From Drosophila pseudoobscura (Eukaryota; Arthropoda; Insecta; Diptera; Drosophilidae): a DNA stretch of 64,000 nucleotides. Of the stretch, positions 47,701 to 61,700 are shown piece by piece. Positions within the stretch are counted from its first letter, which is position 1; every line of letters starts with the position of its first letter. The DNA lies in the NCBI RefSeq assembly GCF_009870125.1, contig NC_046681.1, positions 8,073,001 through 8,137,000 on the forward strand. Reading direction: 5' to 3'. The notes below the pieces were generated by a model that worked only from the letters and a program-made list of their open reading frames with translations, was not told where the DNA came from and did not search any database. The position numbers and the translations under genes were made by a program.

Positions 47701-50700
47701 AAACTTGTACGAAGTTAACTACAAGTTATGCCTGCCCCGCCCACATCTTTCTGGACAGCCCCACATTGTTGGGTATCCAAGGCTATAGACAAAGAAGAAA
47801 AAGAAATAAATCTCTCTTCCTTATTCTTTTTTTTGGCAGAGAAGCTTATTATAATTCCAATCATGTCGACAGACTGCAGGATCAAATCTATGCGGAAGCC
47901 TGGCAATGAAATATTTTCAATTTTAATATTGACAACGCAAGTTCTTCTTTTTTTATGGACGATATTGAGTGCCTCAGGAGAAGGGTGGGACATAGTAGAT
48001 GTAGAGGCAGGAAAAGTGCCTTAGTAGAAGTGAAAGATATGGTAGACAGAGAGGCAGGGAAATGTCCATCAGGCTGACACATTTTGTTCCGTTTTAATGC
48101 CCATTACTGATGCCTTGTCTTCACTTTTATGCTCAAGAGCGGAAAAATAAAAGCAATACTCCTATATACTGAGAAAAAAGGCAATCAATTATATTGAAAA
48201 CGATAAAGATATTCGAAAAAGGTCGAGCCCGTGAGAGGGGTTTGAATGGCATACGCATACTGTAAACGAATATTAAATGAAGTTCAATTACTAGGAAAGT
48301 TCAAATTCCCTCAATCAACCCCATGGTTGTTTGTTTTTGTTTTCCATAATTTTGTTTTTTTTTTTTACTCTATGGCATGACCGCAAAAATTGCTGATTGC
48401 TGCATTTGTTGTTCCTTTCATAGCCATCGCTCCTTGGCTGGGCATTTCCTCCTTCCCCCATCGTCAAGCTCCATTATTAATAGTAGAATTAGACAGATAC
48501 AGATGCAGATGCAGATGGAAGCCTGCTGTGCTAGTCCACCACAAAAGGTTTCAATTGGTCACAATGTGCCATGGCATGCGATTGAGTGAATGGAATTTTA
48601 ACCACTGTTAATAATCATCTTCAATAATCTAAAATATTTTTAGCTTGGTTGTGAAACTCTCGAATGCTTTGCATATTTTAAGACCAATCTGAACTTTGGC
48701 TACATTCCAAACAAGTCCCGGACGACAGTGGGTTGGGTACAGGCAGCAGCTGCTGCAAGTGTCCTCAAATCTATTAGCATAAAGCTGATAAAAAATAAAC
48801 TGATGTCGCTGTCGTTGTCGCTGTTGTCAACAAGCAGCAGCAACACTGGCAACAAAGGAAGCTGTGGTAGGGGCAGAAGTTGGAAAAATGTAGCCAACAA
48901 ACAAACAACAAAAACCAGCAAACAGCAAAGTGGCTACGAATTTCCGTTGTTCTTGGCTAAGCGTTGTTCCAACAAAATGGGGAACGCAAATCGGGTTGCA
49001 AGAATTTCTTTAAAATTCTACCACCTTCAGCTTGATTAAAGCTTAAATAATATTTTCTTTGCCTACATAGCTCTCCCTTTCAATATAGCTTTTGATATAT
49101 TTTTTTGTTGCGTTTTAGTTGATTAGAATGATACAGGAAAATTATGATTCTTTTCTAATATTTTCTGATTAGTATTAAATACGGAAACTGGAGTCATTGT
49201 AACTGGAAATCCAAAAAATCACCTTCCTATAATATTTCCACATTTTCTGTGATTAAAGTTCTCGTTAGTTAATCAGATACTTTAGGTTCTACTATAAAAT
49301 TAAATTTATTCAAATTTATAATTTCAATTCCTCCAATTCGAATGGATTTGATTGTTTTTCCCGTTTTCCATTAGCATTTGATTTTATCGGCTTGCAGTTT
49401 GTTTGCTTTCACTTTGCTCGCTTTTGTGTTTTCTGCAGCTGTTTTCCCCTCCTTTTCCCCCCATCGGATTTAAAATCAATTATATTTTTGCTTTTTATTC
49501 TACTCTGCTGTTATTTATTGGCGCGGTTCTTCCACTATCTAAAGATATTTACAAAAAAATCAGTGATTTTTCATATTTATCACTTTATTGCATTTGTCGG
49601 ACGGTCGTAAGTTTTATCCAGTAAATGATGTGTGGGATATTTATATATGTACTTATAAAAATTGATTTATTTGGGCAATATTTGATGTTAGGAGATGTGG
49701 AAACGGAAACTGATAAGAAATGTAAAGATGTAAAAAATGTTTTTAGGAGTATTGTTATATTCCTCTTCATTGGGATGGCTACACATGAGGGAAAAATGTT
49801 TGAAGGTATAGGATGGCAAGAGACTAAATGTTTTTTGACCTGTTGATTGTGCATCCGATATGACAGAAATTTATAGTTAGAATTATTTGACGGGGCAACG
49901 CTTGACAAAGCCACTACAGAGAGGTGAGGCGAGTGCCGTACTTTGTGTCAAAGATCGGAAAAGAGTTAAGGGAAATTCTAGGGAAATGATTTTTCATTCA
50001 AATGTTTAATCTTCAAGCCATGGACTCCAGTAAACTTTTACTAAGTAACCTGCTTGAGACACTAAAAATGTATACAAAAGAAATGAAATAATGAAAAATA
50101 TTTCAACTCCATCATTTCAACTCTTTGCACTGTCAAAGTGCTCAAATTAAATACAACTTTTGTGTAATTTCCTCACTTTCAGTAGATTTTCCTCCTGCTG
50201 CGTTGGACAATCAGCATTTACATTAGATTTAATTAGCATTTTTTACGCTTTTGTCTGCGAACTGAGCTGGGGGAAAGTGCGCTAATAAAAGTCCCTTCCA
50301 AATTACAATGAAATTGTCTCTGGGCTTGTTAACTTGCCGCCATTTGTAAGGTTTTAATGAAGGCAAAGTTAAAAAAGCACTTTTCACTCGATTTTTCTCT
50401 GGCCCCTAAGCTCCGGACCCTCGCAGAAGGACACCAACCCATCTATGGTAAATTTTCCAGCATGGCTGTCAACTTTTCTGCCTGGCTGACGATTTGTACT
50501 AGAAACAGCTTAAAAGTACAACAAAATTGCAAAAAAACGCAAAAGTTGCGGTGAAGGGACTCGACAAAGAGATACTTAATGTTCAGATCCTATTGGGGAT
50601 TTAAATGAGCTTCCAAAATGATATGCTTCTATAAAACTCTAGGTTCCATTCTCAGTTTTTATTACTGGGCACACGGAAGTCAGGTCCTTATCGAAGGAGG

Positions 50701-53700
50701 ATCACTTGGAACATGCCTTCCTTATTCTGCCTTGTAATGATAGCCAGCGATAGAAGCGATAGAATCATCACATAAACGCATACCTATTATTTCTGCCTGT
50801 TACATACAAAGTCAGAACAACGGTATACCTTTTTAGACCACAAATATAGGGTAAAAAAAGTGGAAAAATGAAATAAAAAAGCGCCAAGAAAACTGTCAAC
50901 GCCATGGCTCTGCGTGTGCCATAAAAGTGGCGCAAAAGAGAAACCGAAATTAAATTACTTTGACTTTCGATTCTGGACCATAAAAAAATGCATTTGGGTC
51001 AGCTCTAAATTGTGTGAGCGAGATGTCCGCTTCCTCCAGGATCCCACCCACCCATGAAAGTCCTCCCGAAATTAATACAATGCCAGTAGCAACAAAATGT
51101 ATTTAATGACTTTTAAATTGTTTTATCAGATAATTTATTAGAATCACCGCATCGACTAGGTCCACGACCAGGCAACCGCAATGAAACCCAAGCCCAAGCC
51201 ATGCAAATTTCTTATCCGTCACTTTTTATGGCAGCCGTAAAAAAAGTCTAGAAAATCGGCTCAAAGTCTAAAAGTATTTTGGCATCATCATCAATCTCTT
51301 TGGCCAGAATGTTGGCAACTGCATTGCCAAGACAATTGACAAATTGATGATGGGTTTTTCCGCTCTGGCGGATGTGTTTATGCAAATGCATCTGGGATCG
51401 GTGCAGATGGCTTTGGTATATGGAAATTAGCTTTCGCTGGGCACATCTTTTTTGGGGGTTATTGCGGGTAGGTAATCCATGGAATAGATTGAGCATTGGG
51501 GGTAGAAGGATTATTATATTTGTTTTTGATCGTATGAGTTTCAGGGATTTTTATAGGGAGAATATACATCGTATACTAAAATGGTATCAAAATTAATCAA
51601 ATCTATGAAATGAAATTTGAAAAACGACTGAAAAACTAATGATTGATTTTATTTGGGGTGTATCTTTTGTATCCGAGACTCCTCCAGTTGGTAGTCGAAC
51701 TTAACTGAGTTTAATCAATTAATTACTTTCCGTGGGACATTTGTACATGTACTCAAATGAGACACAATCCTGGACACAAACAAAAAAGTACTCGCACTCA
51801 ACTCAACTTAATTCATTGCATTAATTGAAAATGAATTATTGTTTAACAGCCATAAGTAAATGAGATCCAATGTCCGAGCTTCATTTTGCGAGCGGAAATG
51901 GACACTATAAGCCAACGGCAATCGCAGCAACAGGAAAAAGATTTAATACGGTCGAGCAGCAACACCGAAAACTGCAAATAAACGCTCAGGGATATATACG
52001 AAAAAGCCTGTAGTGACGCGGCGAACAAGTATCGGGCACATATTGGCAATCGGAGGCAATGAGGCACCCAACATTATCGACATTACCGGTTAACGGTAAC
52101 GGCTACGTGGAAAGTCGACAGAAAGTCATAAATTATGCATCGTTTTCGAGAGGCACAGCAGGAGAGCTGGTTTCCCAGATAGGGTGCACTGCTTTTGTTT
52201 GTCGATTGGAAATTTTTGGGTTCTTTTATCGCGTGAATTTCAAACAAAAACAAGATGGTTGGTTAACCGATGCCGTAGACACTCTTTCAGATGCAATAAA
52301 CGAAATCGTTGTTAAGACCTTAAAAGAAAAGTCTAGATATTTGCGAGTTGAGTTTTAAATTCAAACTAAATTTTAATCTTAAAATCAGAGCCTTATAAGT
52401 GATTTGACAACGAGGTACGAGGCAAAATTTGGTAGTCTATAATTATCGTTAGACCTACGCAGAGGATACACTTTACTGAGGGTGTCTATTTGAGTACATG
52501 CTTACATTAGTTTTATTTTAGGACCGCATTTGTTAAGTGTTTTCTGTTTTCGGTTTTGTTACATGAGTGAATGAGTGTACAATAATATATTTATGTTTAA
52601 ACATTTTGCAAGGGGCCGAAAGTGGCATTGTAGTCGTTTCTCGACTAATTCTTTCTATTGCAAAATTATGATAAAGTTATCAGACTTAAAACAAAAGATT
52701 TACTAATTCCTATTGTTCAATTCCTAAAAAACAGCTTCCTATTTAGACTTCATACAAAATTGTCTTGGGATAGGTTCGATTTTGCAGGAAAGACCATACA
52801 AAAAGTAAATAAATCGGACTTATATTCGTTGCAATATTATCACAATACCCTCTGCAAAGTGTATAAAGAATGAAACATCTTCCTCATTTGGGAGAGTGTG
52901 TGGGAATTCGGAAATTACAAGTTAATCGAACGTTGCATACTTACTGGCGCAGTCAGTCGGGCGGAACCATATGCGATACTACTTATTTATGCCAGTTGAG
53001 GAACATTTTCAGCAATTGAAATTCATATATATTGATTTTTTGTTAAGAAATCGCCAAACTCTGCTCCGCTGCTGCCGCTGACAGCTGTATTCGATATTCA
53101 ATAAATACAAATAGCTCTCAATGAAAATCCGCACGGGCAGGGCTTTGGGTGTGGTATTCTTTGCGTACATCAATTGTTGTGCGGAGAATTAGGATCAAAC
53201 TCACTTTCCATTAAGATAATAGAGGGAACTGATAGAGACTTCCATAATTTCGATTTTGAGATCATTCCTCATTGACGTTTTGGGACACATAACATTTAAT
53301 TCTCACTTTTGAATGATGTTAAATCATTATTATTCCTTTAGTGAATTTATCGTAAATTTTTAAAATTTTGTTGGTAATATTTAATTTTTTTTCTAAAACG
53401 TATTCTTAAATATATTGCTACATCAATTGCCGATTCAAATATTTAACTTAACAAAACCGTTCTGATATATCCGCTCCCTAAACCGCACTCTTACAGAATC
53501 CACGACGAACTGAAGTGCGGACCCTCTTCGGGGGACATATTAAAAGCTGTTTAAAGGCTCCGAAGCCCTAACAGCGAACAGAGCTCCCAAAATATTATAA
53601 TAGCGGGAAATTTCTTGTGTATTCTGTTAGAGCAAGCTACCATCGAACATGCTCGATGTTCCAACAGAACATGTTTGTCGGCGGTTCGCTTGTGTGGAAC

Positions 53701-54831
53701 TAGCACAACAGCCATATATAATATAAATAAAAGGCAGGAGCTGTAGAGATGTACAGGGAAACCATTCAAAATTTCACATTGCATTGCTTTAATTACCCAG
53801 CCTCATATGCTGGGTGACACCTAGAAATATGCCGTACAAATGAGAACTCATCTGGTTGATGGGTATGTGGGGGAGTGCCAGAATGGTAAATGACCCCCTA
53901 GCGTATCTCTGTCCCCGCAATATCCCATGGCAACTGATATCTCTGTTTGTTCAGCGGCGCTGTCAAATGTCTGGCAATGCTTTCGCCCTGCCTTTGTTTG
54001 TCTCCTTTTGGCTGTGAAAAATGTGTATGACAGCGGTTTGTGTTAGATGTTTGGGAAAATAGCACCCGTGCTTGGGTTGAAGCTGAAAAATTTCGTATTT
54101 AAATGCGAAATTAATGTCTGGGCCACGAGAAAAGTTCCCACAACAAATTAACGAAATCAATTTGAAATTTTCATTGAGCCCGCCCTCCAACTTTGCCGTT
54201 GGGTCAGCAGCACTTAACGCTCAAGCAGAAAGGACCCACATATATATCGGTCTTGGCCAAGAATTTTTGAGGTCATTCGGAATTTTGAGCCGGAAAAACT
54301 TTTCATGCAAAAGGCAAAAGTTTTAAGTAGTAGCTTAAATTTTATATTTCTACACAATTTTATTATGTCCAGCGGTGGCCGCCTTTGCCTTTTGCCTTTT
54401 GCTGCTGCTGCTGATGTTTGGCAAGTTTAAATGTTTGGAGAGAATTCATTTTACTTATTTATAAAATATGCTCTGGCTCTGACCGGCCGTCTGTTGCAGT
54501 GTGGGATATGTGCAACGCCTGGCCGACTTTTAAATTAATGAAATTCTGTGTGTTTCAGGTGTAAGTTAGCCCTTAAGCATTCTGCCTGTACACCAATTAG
54601 CAGACTCTATAAAATCTGCAGACTGCAAAGTTGTGGATGAGTGTGGTATATGATGGAAAATATTTGTGCTGAATTTGCTCGCTCTAGTGAACGTATGCTC
54701 TCATTCGTACCCTCTATCCCTCTATCTCGGTGGGTTTTCCAACACTGAAACAAAATTTGAGCCAAATCACATAAATTTTGCACTCCATTTTTATATATAC
54801 GATGTATAGATTTGTGAATCGATGTACAAAA
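44716..54831. other. 10-kb stretch without a convincing gene
   Basis: Possibly the first intron or upstream region of the RasGEF gene. Frames of 60-135 codons occur on both strands (for example 45530-45733 and 46004-46411, +) but lack recognised domains. Simple AT-rich sequence dominates. Confidence 0.5.
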
Positions 54832-55725
54832 TTATGGATCTGTGCCCGTGCGGCCACTTAGCATTCGTCCATTGCTGTTATTTTTCCGCCGCTTGTCCTT
54901 CCCCTTTGGTGCGTACCGCAGGCAGCCACTGGGATTTGAAGGCGATTGTTCAGAGCTGGTATCCCTTGAGCCAGGGATGCAGTATACTATGGTGTTGCGA
55001 GACAGGTCGGATGCCCCCTTCACAGGGTCGACACCCATAGCCACGTCGACCTTCCCTCTGTCACGGCGATCGCGGTTTCGTATGATGGCGTTCTTATTGG
55101 TGGTGCCCACGCGTTCGTAGAGCTGCGACAGATCCTTGGATAGCTTGGCATTGCCGGCGTTTAGCTTGTGCTGATGGATGAGGCTGTAGACGAATTCGTC
55201 AATGCTGATGGAGGCGAGCGTTTGCAGAAGCAGGTCCAGATTGACCTGCCGGAAGGAGCACTCATTCAGCTTTTCCAGCATGCGCATCAGACCCATCCGC
55301 TGATCCGGGCCTAGGGCCGTGTTGATGAACATCAGGCGCAGCATCTTGTAGGTGTTGTCCGGGTCAAATGGATCGATGGCCATTCCGCAGCGATCGTAGA
55401 AACTGTCGTAGATCTCTTGGTCATTCACTTCGGTAAATGGCGCATTCACCCCCTGCATCACACTCCAGGCCGCGTCTCGCGAGAATCCTCTCAGTGGCTG
55501 GCCCGCGTTGCACGCCATTCGCCAGAGCATGGACAGCATGGAGACATGGGAGCAGCGGAAGAGGTACGCCAGTGCCACCAGGAGGCAACGATGCCGATGA
55601 CAATTACATTTTTCTATCTTCTTGGGAGTGCAGATGCGGTGCTTGCTGATAACTATCAACTTGGTATCCCTGCAGCAAGGAGGAAAGCAGCAGCCATAAC
55701 AGCTACTATGGCAGCAGGCGCACAT
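54832..55725 (-). CDS. Unknown intronless protein, 297 residues, Cys-rich N-terminus
   Basis: A single open frame runs from ATG 55725-55723 to TAA at 54834-54832 and is far longer than chance frames nearby. I do not recognise it. The first 20 residues are packed with cysteine (CACCHSSCYGCC, PPCC), which could be a palmitoylation or metal-binding region. A second Cys/His group follows (CNCHRHRC). The middle (about 90-210) looks helical and well ordered, with IYDSFYDRCGMAIDPFDPDN and LDLLLQTLASISIDEFVYSL. The tail is basic and Ser-rich (GKDKRRKN). Met codons at about residues 64, 71 or 77 could be the real start. Lack of introns inside an otherwise gene-poor region suggests a nested gene or a retrocopy. 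No TATA box is evident upstream. Confidence 0.6.
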   Translation of the reverse strand: MCACCHSSCYGCCFPPCCRDTKLIVISKHRICTPKKIEKCNCHRHRCLLVALAYLFRCSHVSMLSMLWRMACNAGQPLRGFSRDAAWSVMQGVNAPFTEVNDQEIYDSFYDRCGMAIDPFDPDNTYKMLRLMFINTALGPDQRMGLMRMLEKLNECSFRQVNLDLLLQTLASISIDEFVYSLIHQHKLNAGNAKLSKDLSQLYERVGTTNKNAIIRNRDRRDRGKVDVAMGVDPVKGASDLSRNTIVYCIPGSRDTSSEQSPSNPSGCLRYAPKGKDKRRKNNSNGRMLSGRTGTDP

Positions 55726-58700
55726 TATCTATAATTTTGTAGATTCCAAAAAATGTGGAGGTTTCGAAATGTGTTTTCGGTTCCTGTCTAAATTTCTAAA
55801 CTACTAAGTTCCCTTTGAAATTTCTCTTTCTTTGCCCGAGTAAAGTCCTATTATAACTGTTCTCTCAAGAAGGGAACACAGGGACCTCAATCAGCTCCGA
55901 TCTTTGTCTTTGTCTACGATAATGTTTGCTCTCTTGTGGCTATCGATACGTGGGCTGGCTATCATTTCAAATGCAGTTTCGAAAAGTTTTCGTTTTGCCT
56001 TTTTTTCCTTTTTTTAGGTTGAAAAGTTAAATGTTTTTGTTCCAGAACTTTTTAAATGCGTTCAAGGGGCTGGGAATGGTTTCAGTTTTCAGTAAGGTAC
56101 GGAGTGCCCAAGGCTGAAGCAAAGTGCACAAATTTTGACTTACTTTCCTAACTTGGTCAACATCTTGGAGTAACGTCCACCTGGAGTCCCCCCTCTGAAG
56201 ACAAATCGATGAATGCTGTTGCATTATTTACAGAATTGAACTTAAGAGGCAGCACTAATTTATTTTCCAGCTGCCAAAGAGCGTGTGAAGAGCGAGTATT
56301 TACCTAACCCTGCATCCAAAGTGATGTAGTTGCAGTGCGGCCTCAGAGTGGGGTTAACAGCTGTATAATCCTTAGAAAATACTTGTCAGTGGGATGGCTC
56401 AGATACCGGGATTACCAGCACATGCAAATTGAAGTTGTTTGACGGAGGGCGAGCGGTAGTGCGGGTTAGTCTATGTCTAATCCAATTTCAATTGCTTAAG
56501 CCACCATGACTGACACTAAGAGCGAGGTTGAAAGATGGATGCAGACGAAGGGCTGGGCTGCGGGAAGTACAATTTGTGTGGGGAGTGTTGGCCCAGCATC
56601 TTTACGCACCAAAGAACTTCAAATACTTGGGATTGCTATTGAATTACGCACTCACCCACACATGAACTCACACTCACACAGATACACATCCACTCATGTC
56701 AACATATCATGTTACACTTAACTGTGTGTGTGTGTGTGTGTCTCTGCGCTAAGTAAGATGTACATAGTTCGTTGGCCAAAAGCCCTCATCCGTCCGGAAA
56801 GGCAAGTGCAGAAAGAAACGGAAACGGCTTCCAGGGCTCGTCTCCGTACATAAAATCACAATGTTGACCCTTTTATTTCGACTGGAAGTTTTATAGCCCA
56901 AAAATAAAGAATCTCAAGCTGTGTTTGCTCGAGTTTTATGTGTGCACAGATTTTAGGACTCGGGGAGGACAACAGTTCGTCGTCAAGGTTCGGCTTAGTT
57001 GGTTCTGAACATTGGTTGGGTCATTCTTGGCGATTGTGGATTGCATTTTAAATTAAATGGCACCCTTTATATACATTGTTTTCAAGCGAAGGCAAAAAAA
57101 GATACCCTCAGCTGAAAAAGCCGAACCGAAACATCCGAATAAATCCATTAAAAATAATTCAACGGATAGTTGTTTTTAAAACTCTTGCCTTGGGGGACTA
57201 TGTCGATATCAGATTCAGTTCTGGGTACCTAAGGGAATTCTTTTTATGAAATGATTGATTAATGCCCATTAAATACTACAAATAGTAATTTATAATATAT
57301 AAACTTCAATGAATTGAAATGCTGAATACTCCTAAGAAATTGTTCATTCTAACAGAAGCGCAATGCGGTTTAAATATTGCAACTAACAGAACGAGGACAA
57401 TGGAGCAATGCACTCATTACTTCAGTCAGGGTTGGGATTCCCCGCAAAAAAGGGGAAACTTAAAGAGAATTAACCTTGAAACACGTTTTCAATTAGCAGT
57501 ACCTTCGCGGCTGTAGCAGCGGCAGGCAGGGCCAATAATGAGTTGACAAATGGCTTGTGTCAAACAAGGGCCGCGTAGGGCAAACAAACAAACAAACCAG
57601 ACTCCGGCTACGATACGATAAAAGGGCCAACAAACACGTCTTGTTGCCCGTTGTGCGTGACTTTGTGGGAATGTTGGCAATTCTACGGCAAAGGCACCCC
57701 AGCCTAGTTATATCTTTAAGTGGTCTTCTGACACACACACTTGTTTCCGTACCAGCACTCGAAACCACAACAGAATAATCAACTCACAAGCACAAGGCCG
57801 CGCAATTCATTTTCCACTTTGGTGCGACGACTGACAAATGAGTTGATAATTTCCACCGCGTCAAGGACTACAACTTAAACAGGAGTCTCTCCGAATTCCT
57901 GGCCTAGTCACCGAAAATGTTCTATCTAGCCGTTGACAGCTGAAATTAATTTGTGTCTGTTTTTGGCTGCCTGTTTCACACTTTTTGAGCTATTGATGGG
58001 AGATATGCTAGTAAATGGAATGGATATCCGAGCAATTTGGAAACTGCGGGAATGGTGGAGTACTTGTAGATGGATACATATAAATATGAAGCTCGAAGAC
58101 AAGAAAACAACGTTAATGGTTTTCGAATAAAAAATATTCAAACAAATTTTTAAATTAGTTTAACGTGTTTAATAACCTTTCATGTTTAATTATTTTGATA
58201 TAGAAATTTCTGTAGAAATCCGTAAATGTGGAAAAATAAATATTGTATTCTAGGGGTCTTGCCCAAAAAGCCACTCCACGGATTTATCATCATCCAACGA
58301 CTGCTAAGCTTTTAAATGAATATTAATGAAAAAGTAACAACCACCCAGATGATGCCTCTGTTAATGGATGTCACTCTCAAGATAAGAGTCGTAGGCTACC
58401 CCTAAATGTACGTAAATATATCAAAAGAGCTGTAAAAACTTTTTGACATGCAACTTAATGGCATTTGGCAGTGCGTTTCAGAATTGTAAGGCAGTGGAGT
58501 TGGTATATTGAAATTAATGAATTCCGCAATTAGTTATAAAGCAGAATCTATATTCACTCAAACCTTTAAAACCTTTTGGGTGAAAGGAAAAATGTACAAT
58601 TTGAAGATTGAAGAATCTATAAATGCTAGTATTTTTTAAATAATACGATATTTGATATATAGAAATAGGTTATCGAAAGCTCGACACTGTGTTACTGATA

Positions 58701-61700
58701 TTTTCTCATGAATATGAGAAAGCGGTACTTACATCCCCGACACACACTGTCCATACGAGTAGGTACCATATATGTATTCCCGTTTGCTGCACTGCAATTT
58801 GACTTTAATGCATTTTTAATTTGTGCATGCGTATGCCTGTGATGGCTGTGAATCAGTATCTGTGTGAGTGAGTGTGCAGCTGTGTGTGCTGGTGTGTGTA
58901 TGTATGCAAATAGAAAATGAAATTACCGATGCGATACTTTGTTGCCTCCACCATGGCCGGCGGTATCCGGAAGCACCATGCAGCTACAGGCAGTGGCAGA
59001 ATCGAGAATGGAGCAGGCACCAGAAGGCTGAGTGGATTCCGTTTATGACTATTTTATGCCAACTGCAAGTTCGTTTGCACTTTATTTTCGGCGCAGCTTA
59101 ACATGCAAATTATTATTTGCACTGTGTGTATCGTGCCGTGGGGTAACATTGTGAGGGAATTTTATATGTGCTGGCGCCCTACAAAACGGGAGACGCCTCT
59201 TTTTTGTGGTCTACTCGAGTCGGCCTCCCATTCTGTTCCTTTGTGGCACACTTCAATTTTTAATTTGGCTTACTTTTCTTACTTCATTTTCATTCCCACT
59301 GCTAATTGTGTTATTCATTTGTTTGCCGTTGCCCCTTTTTGGTTTTGCTTAATGAAAAACAGTTTCTCACTCCTGCAAACAAAAATAGTTGGACAAAAGT
59401 TGAGTCCTGCTATGAAAGGTGAAACGTAAAACCACTCACAGAATCATGTTGTTTTGTTGAACGAATGATGATGAATAAATGAGAAGATGAGAAGACCTAC
59501 TCATTAAGTATTCGAAGCGAACTATGTTTACGGGATTCCAACCGACGCTGAGAACCATTTCGTGAACGGGTCCGTCGTCCGCATTCGCCCACCCCTATTA
59601 GTGGTGCTGCCAACCTGACATTCGATTTGTGCAGCTTTAAAGCTGACAGGTAAGCATCTGACTGTACTTTTTGTACTATGAAAGACTCAGACTAAACTGG
59701 TTTTGATTGAAAAATGTCTTGTCTTTCGTTTTAGTCGAACGTTTTCCATTAAAAAAAGTGTTTAATATTCCCAACGGAAATGAGAAAATCTCTTTGGCTA
59801 CTGCATCCACTTCTGCGGTGGTCTCTCGGAAAGTAATTAACTTGTAATTGATTGGAGCAACTCCATCAACTGGGGGCTAGATGCCAGCACTACAATTTCT
59901 TACTGTTTGGTTTATGCAAATTGCAAGTAAGAGTCAGGGAATCGCAAGAGGGTTAACAATTTTCCAGGTCGCTCCTCTTCCTTCATCCAGAAACTTTTGC
60001 TGTCTATATTCATGTACAATGTATAAAGCAGCAAGAGTTCGTCTGCTTACTGCAGAAAACTGTACAATAGATTAGATTTCCCCTGAAAACTGACACATGA
60101 GTTTCAATTAAGTTCAAATTGAAACGGAAATGAACGCAAACGAACATTTGCTCTTGAAGAAAAATAATAAAGCTTTACGCTTAAAGAATAAGAGGCTCAA
60201 ATTATAGCAAGGGGCAAAAACACAGCTTCATGGAGGGTTTCATGGTGGGGCGAGCATATGTCAATTGTACTTGAGGAGGGCTGGCAGCAGTTTTATAAAT
60301 GAAAAACAATAATTTATGCAGCAGCAACTACAGCTCTCATAATAAATTCAGAACAACTTTTGTACATACTCAGCAACAGCAATTGCGAAAACAACAATGG
60401 CAAGTAAGTTGCATTTGAAGCCGTACAGGCAGCTCGGCAATTCTCATCAGCTGTGCCACTGGGGCAGGGGGAGAGAAATCACTACTATAACTATTCGAGT
60501 AAATTTATAACCCCGACCCAGTCGAGTCCCATTCCACACCAACACACCTCCATGGGATGCTGGAAAAATAAAGCAGCAACGTTAAGTGTGATATTTGGAC
60601 TATGGGATACCCGGTAATCAGTTTATTGTTTTGTGGATCCTTTGGAGAACCCAAAAAAACTAGAGGGATATTGAGTTTCTTTATTATAAAACCATATGGT
60701 ATGATATGTCTTATTAATAGCCTCTGAGGCTAGAATTTCTTTCTTGTTTGCCATCAATCTACCTGTTAAAGTTGTTAGATTGGGATCATTATGGGTACCA
60801 TGCTTCGATCTTTCTGATACATCATCATACCCTTCCTCTTACCGATCCGAAACTTGTTTATGAAAAAAGTCCTGGCGAAAAGATGAGTGTGTACATGAGT
60901 CCGAGGAGTACGTTTTTTCCTTCTTCTGCTGCTGGTCCTGCCACAATAACAACACGTAAATCTGGCAGCAGCTGACAGCAACGAAATTTGGGTTGTTACG
61001 ATACCAGAAAATGCCATCGCATAGCTCAAAAATGGGCAGACCACGGGGCTGGGGTACAGAGACTAGAGGGCACTGGAGGGCGCAGAGAGCAACAGCAACC
61101 GAAGGCACTGAAATATTAATGCTAATAGCTAGAAGGATACACATTTCCATGGTGTCGGGCAATCGCCAGATTGTATTGCTTGCCGCACTTTGGGTGTTGC
61201 TTAGTCCTGTCGTTGCGGACGAAAGGAGCGAACGGAACCAAGGCTGTGGCAGGCGATGAGTTTTCCCAATAAATTAATGAAAATGCAAAAAGCTCTTGCA
61301 ACAAGCAATTTTCCCTAGTAGCAAAAGCAGCAGCCACAGCCAGCACCCGGTAAGGGAAAAAAATTCAACAAACATTTTGTTCGCCCCAAGCAGCTGAGGG
61401 TGTTCTTCTCTGTGGGGATATGGCAAAAGTTTGTTTCGAAAATTTCTTCTTATGCAGTCGAAATTACAACGAAGTGCCAAAGCACAAAAGGCTATTGAGA
61501 TGTTAGGGATAAGTATTCCTCCCAAACAGCAGAAGGAGCTTCCAACTGTTGCCATAACTAGTTGGTCTTCGCCCTGACACCAGGGACACCAAAATATTTA
61601 AGCCACTTAGTTTATTGTGTCCGCATCTTTTTGGCCATAGGAATATGGACAGCTTTAAAGCTTACGTGCACTCAAGTCCGGGGGCAGTCAAGTCCATCAG

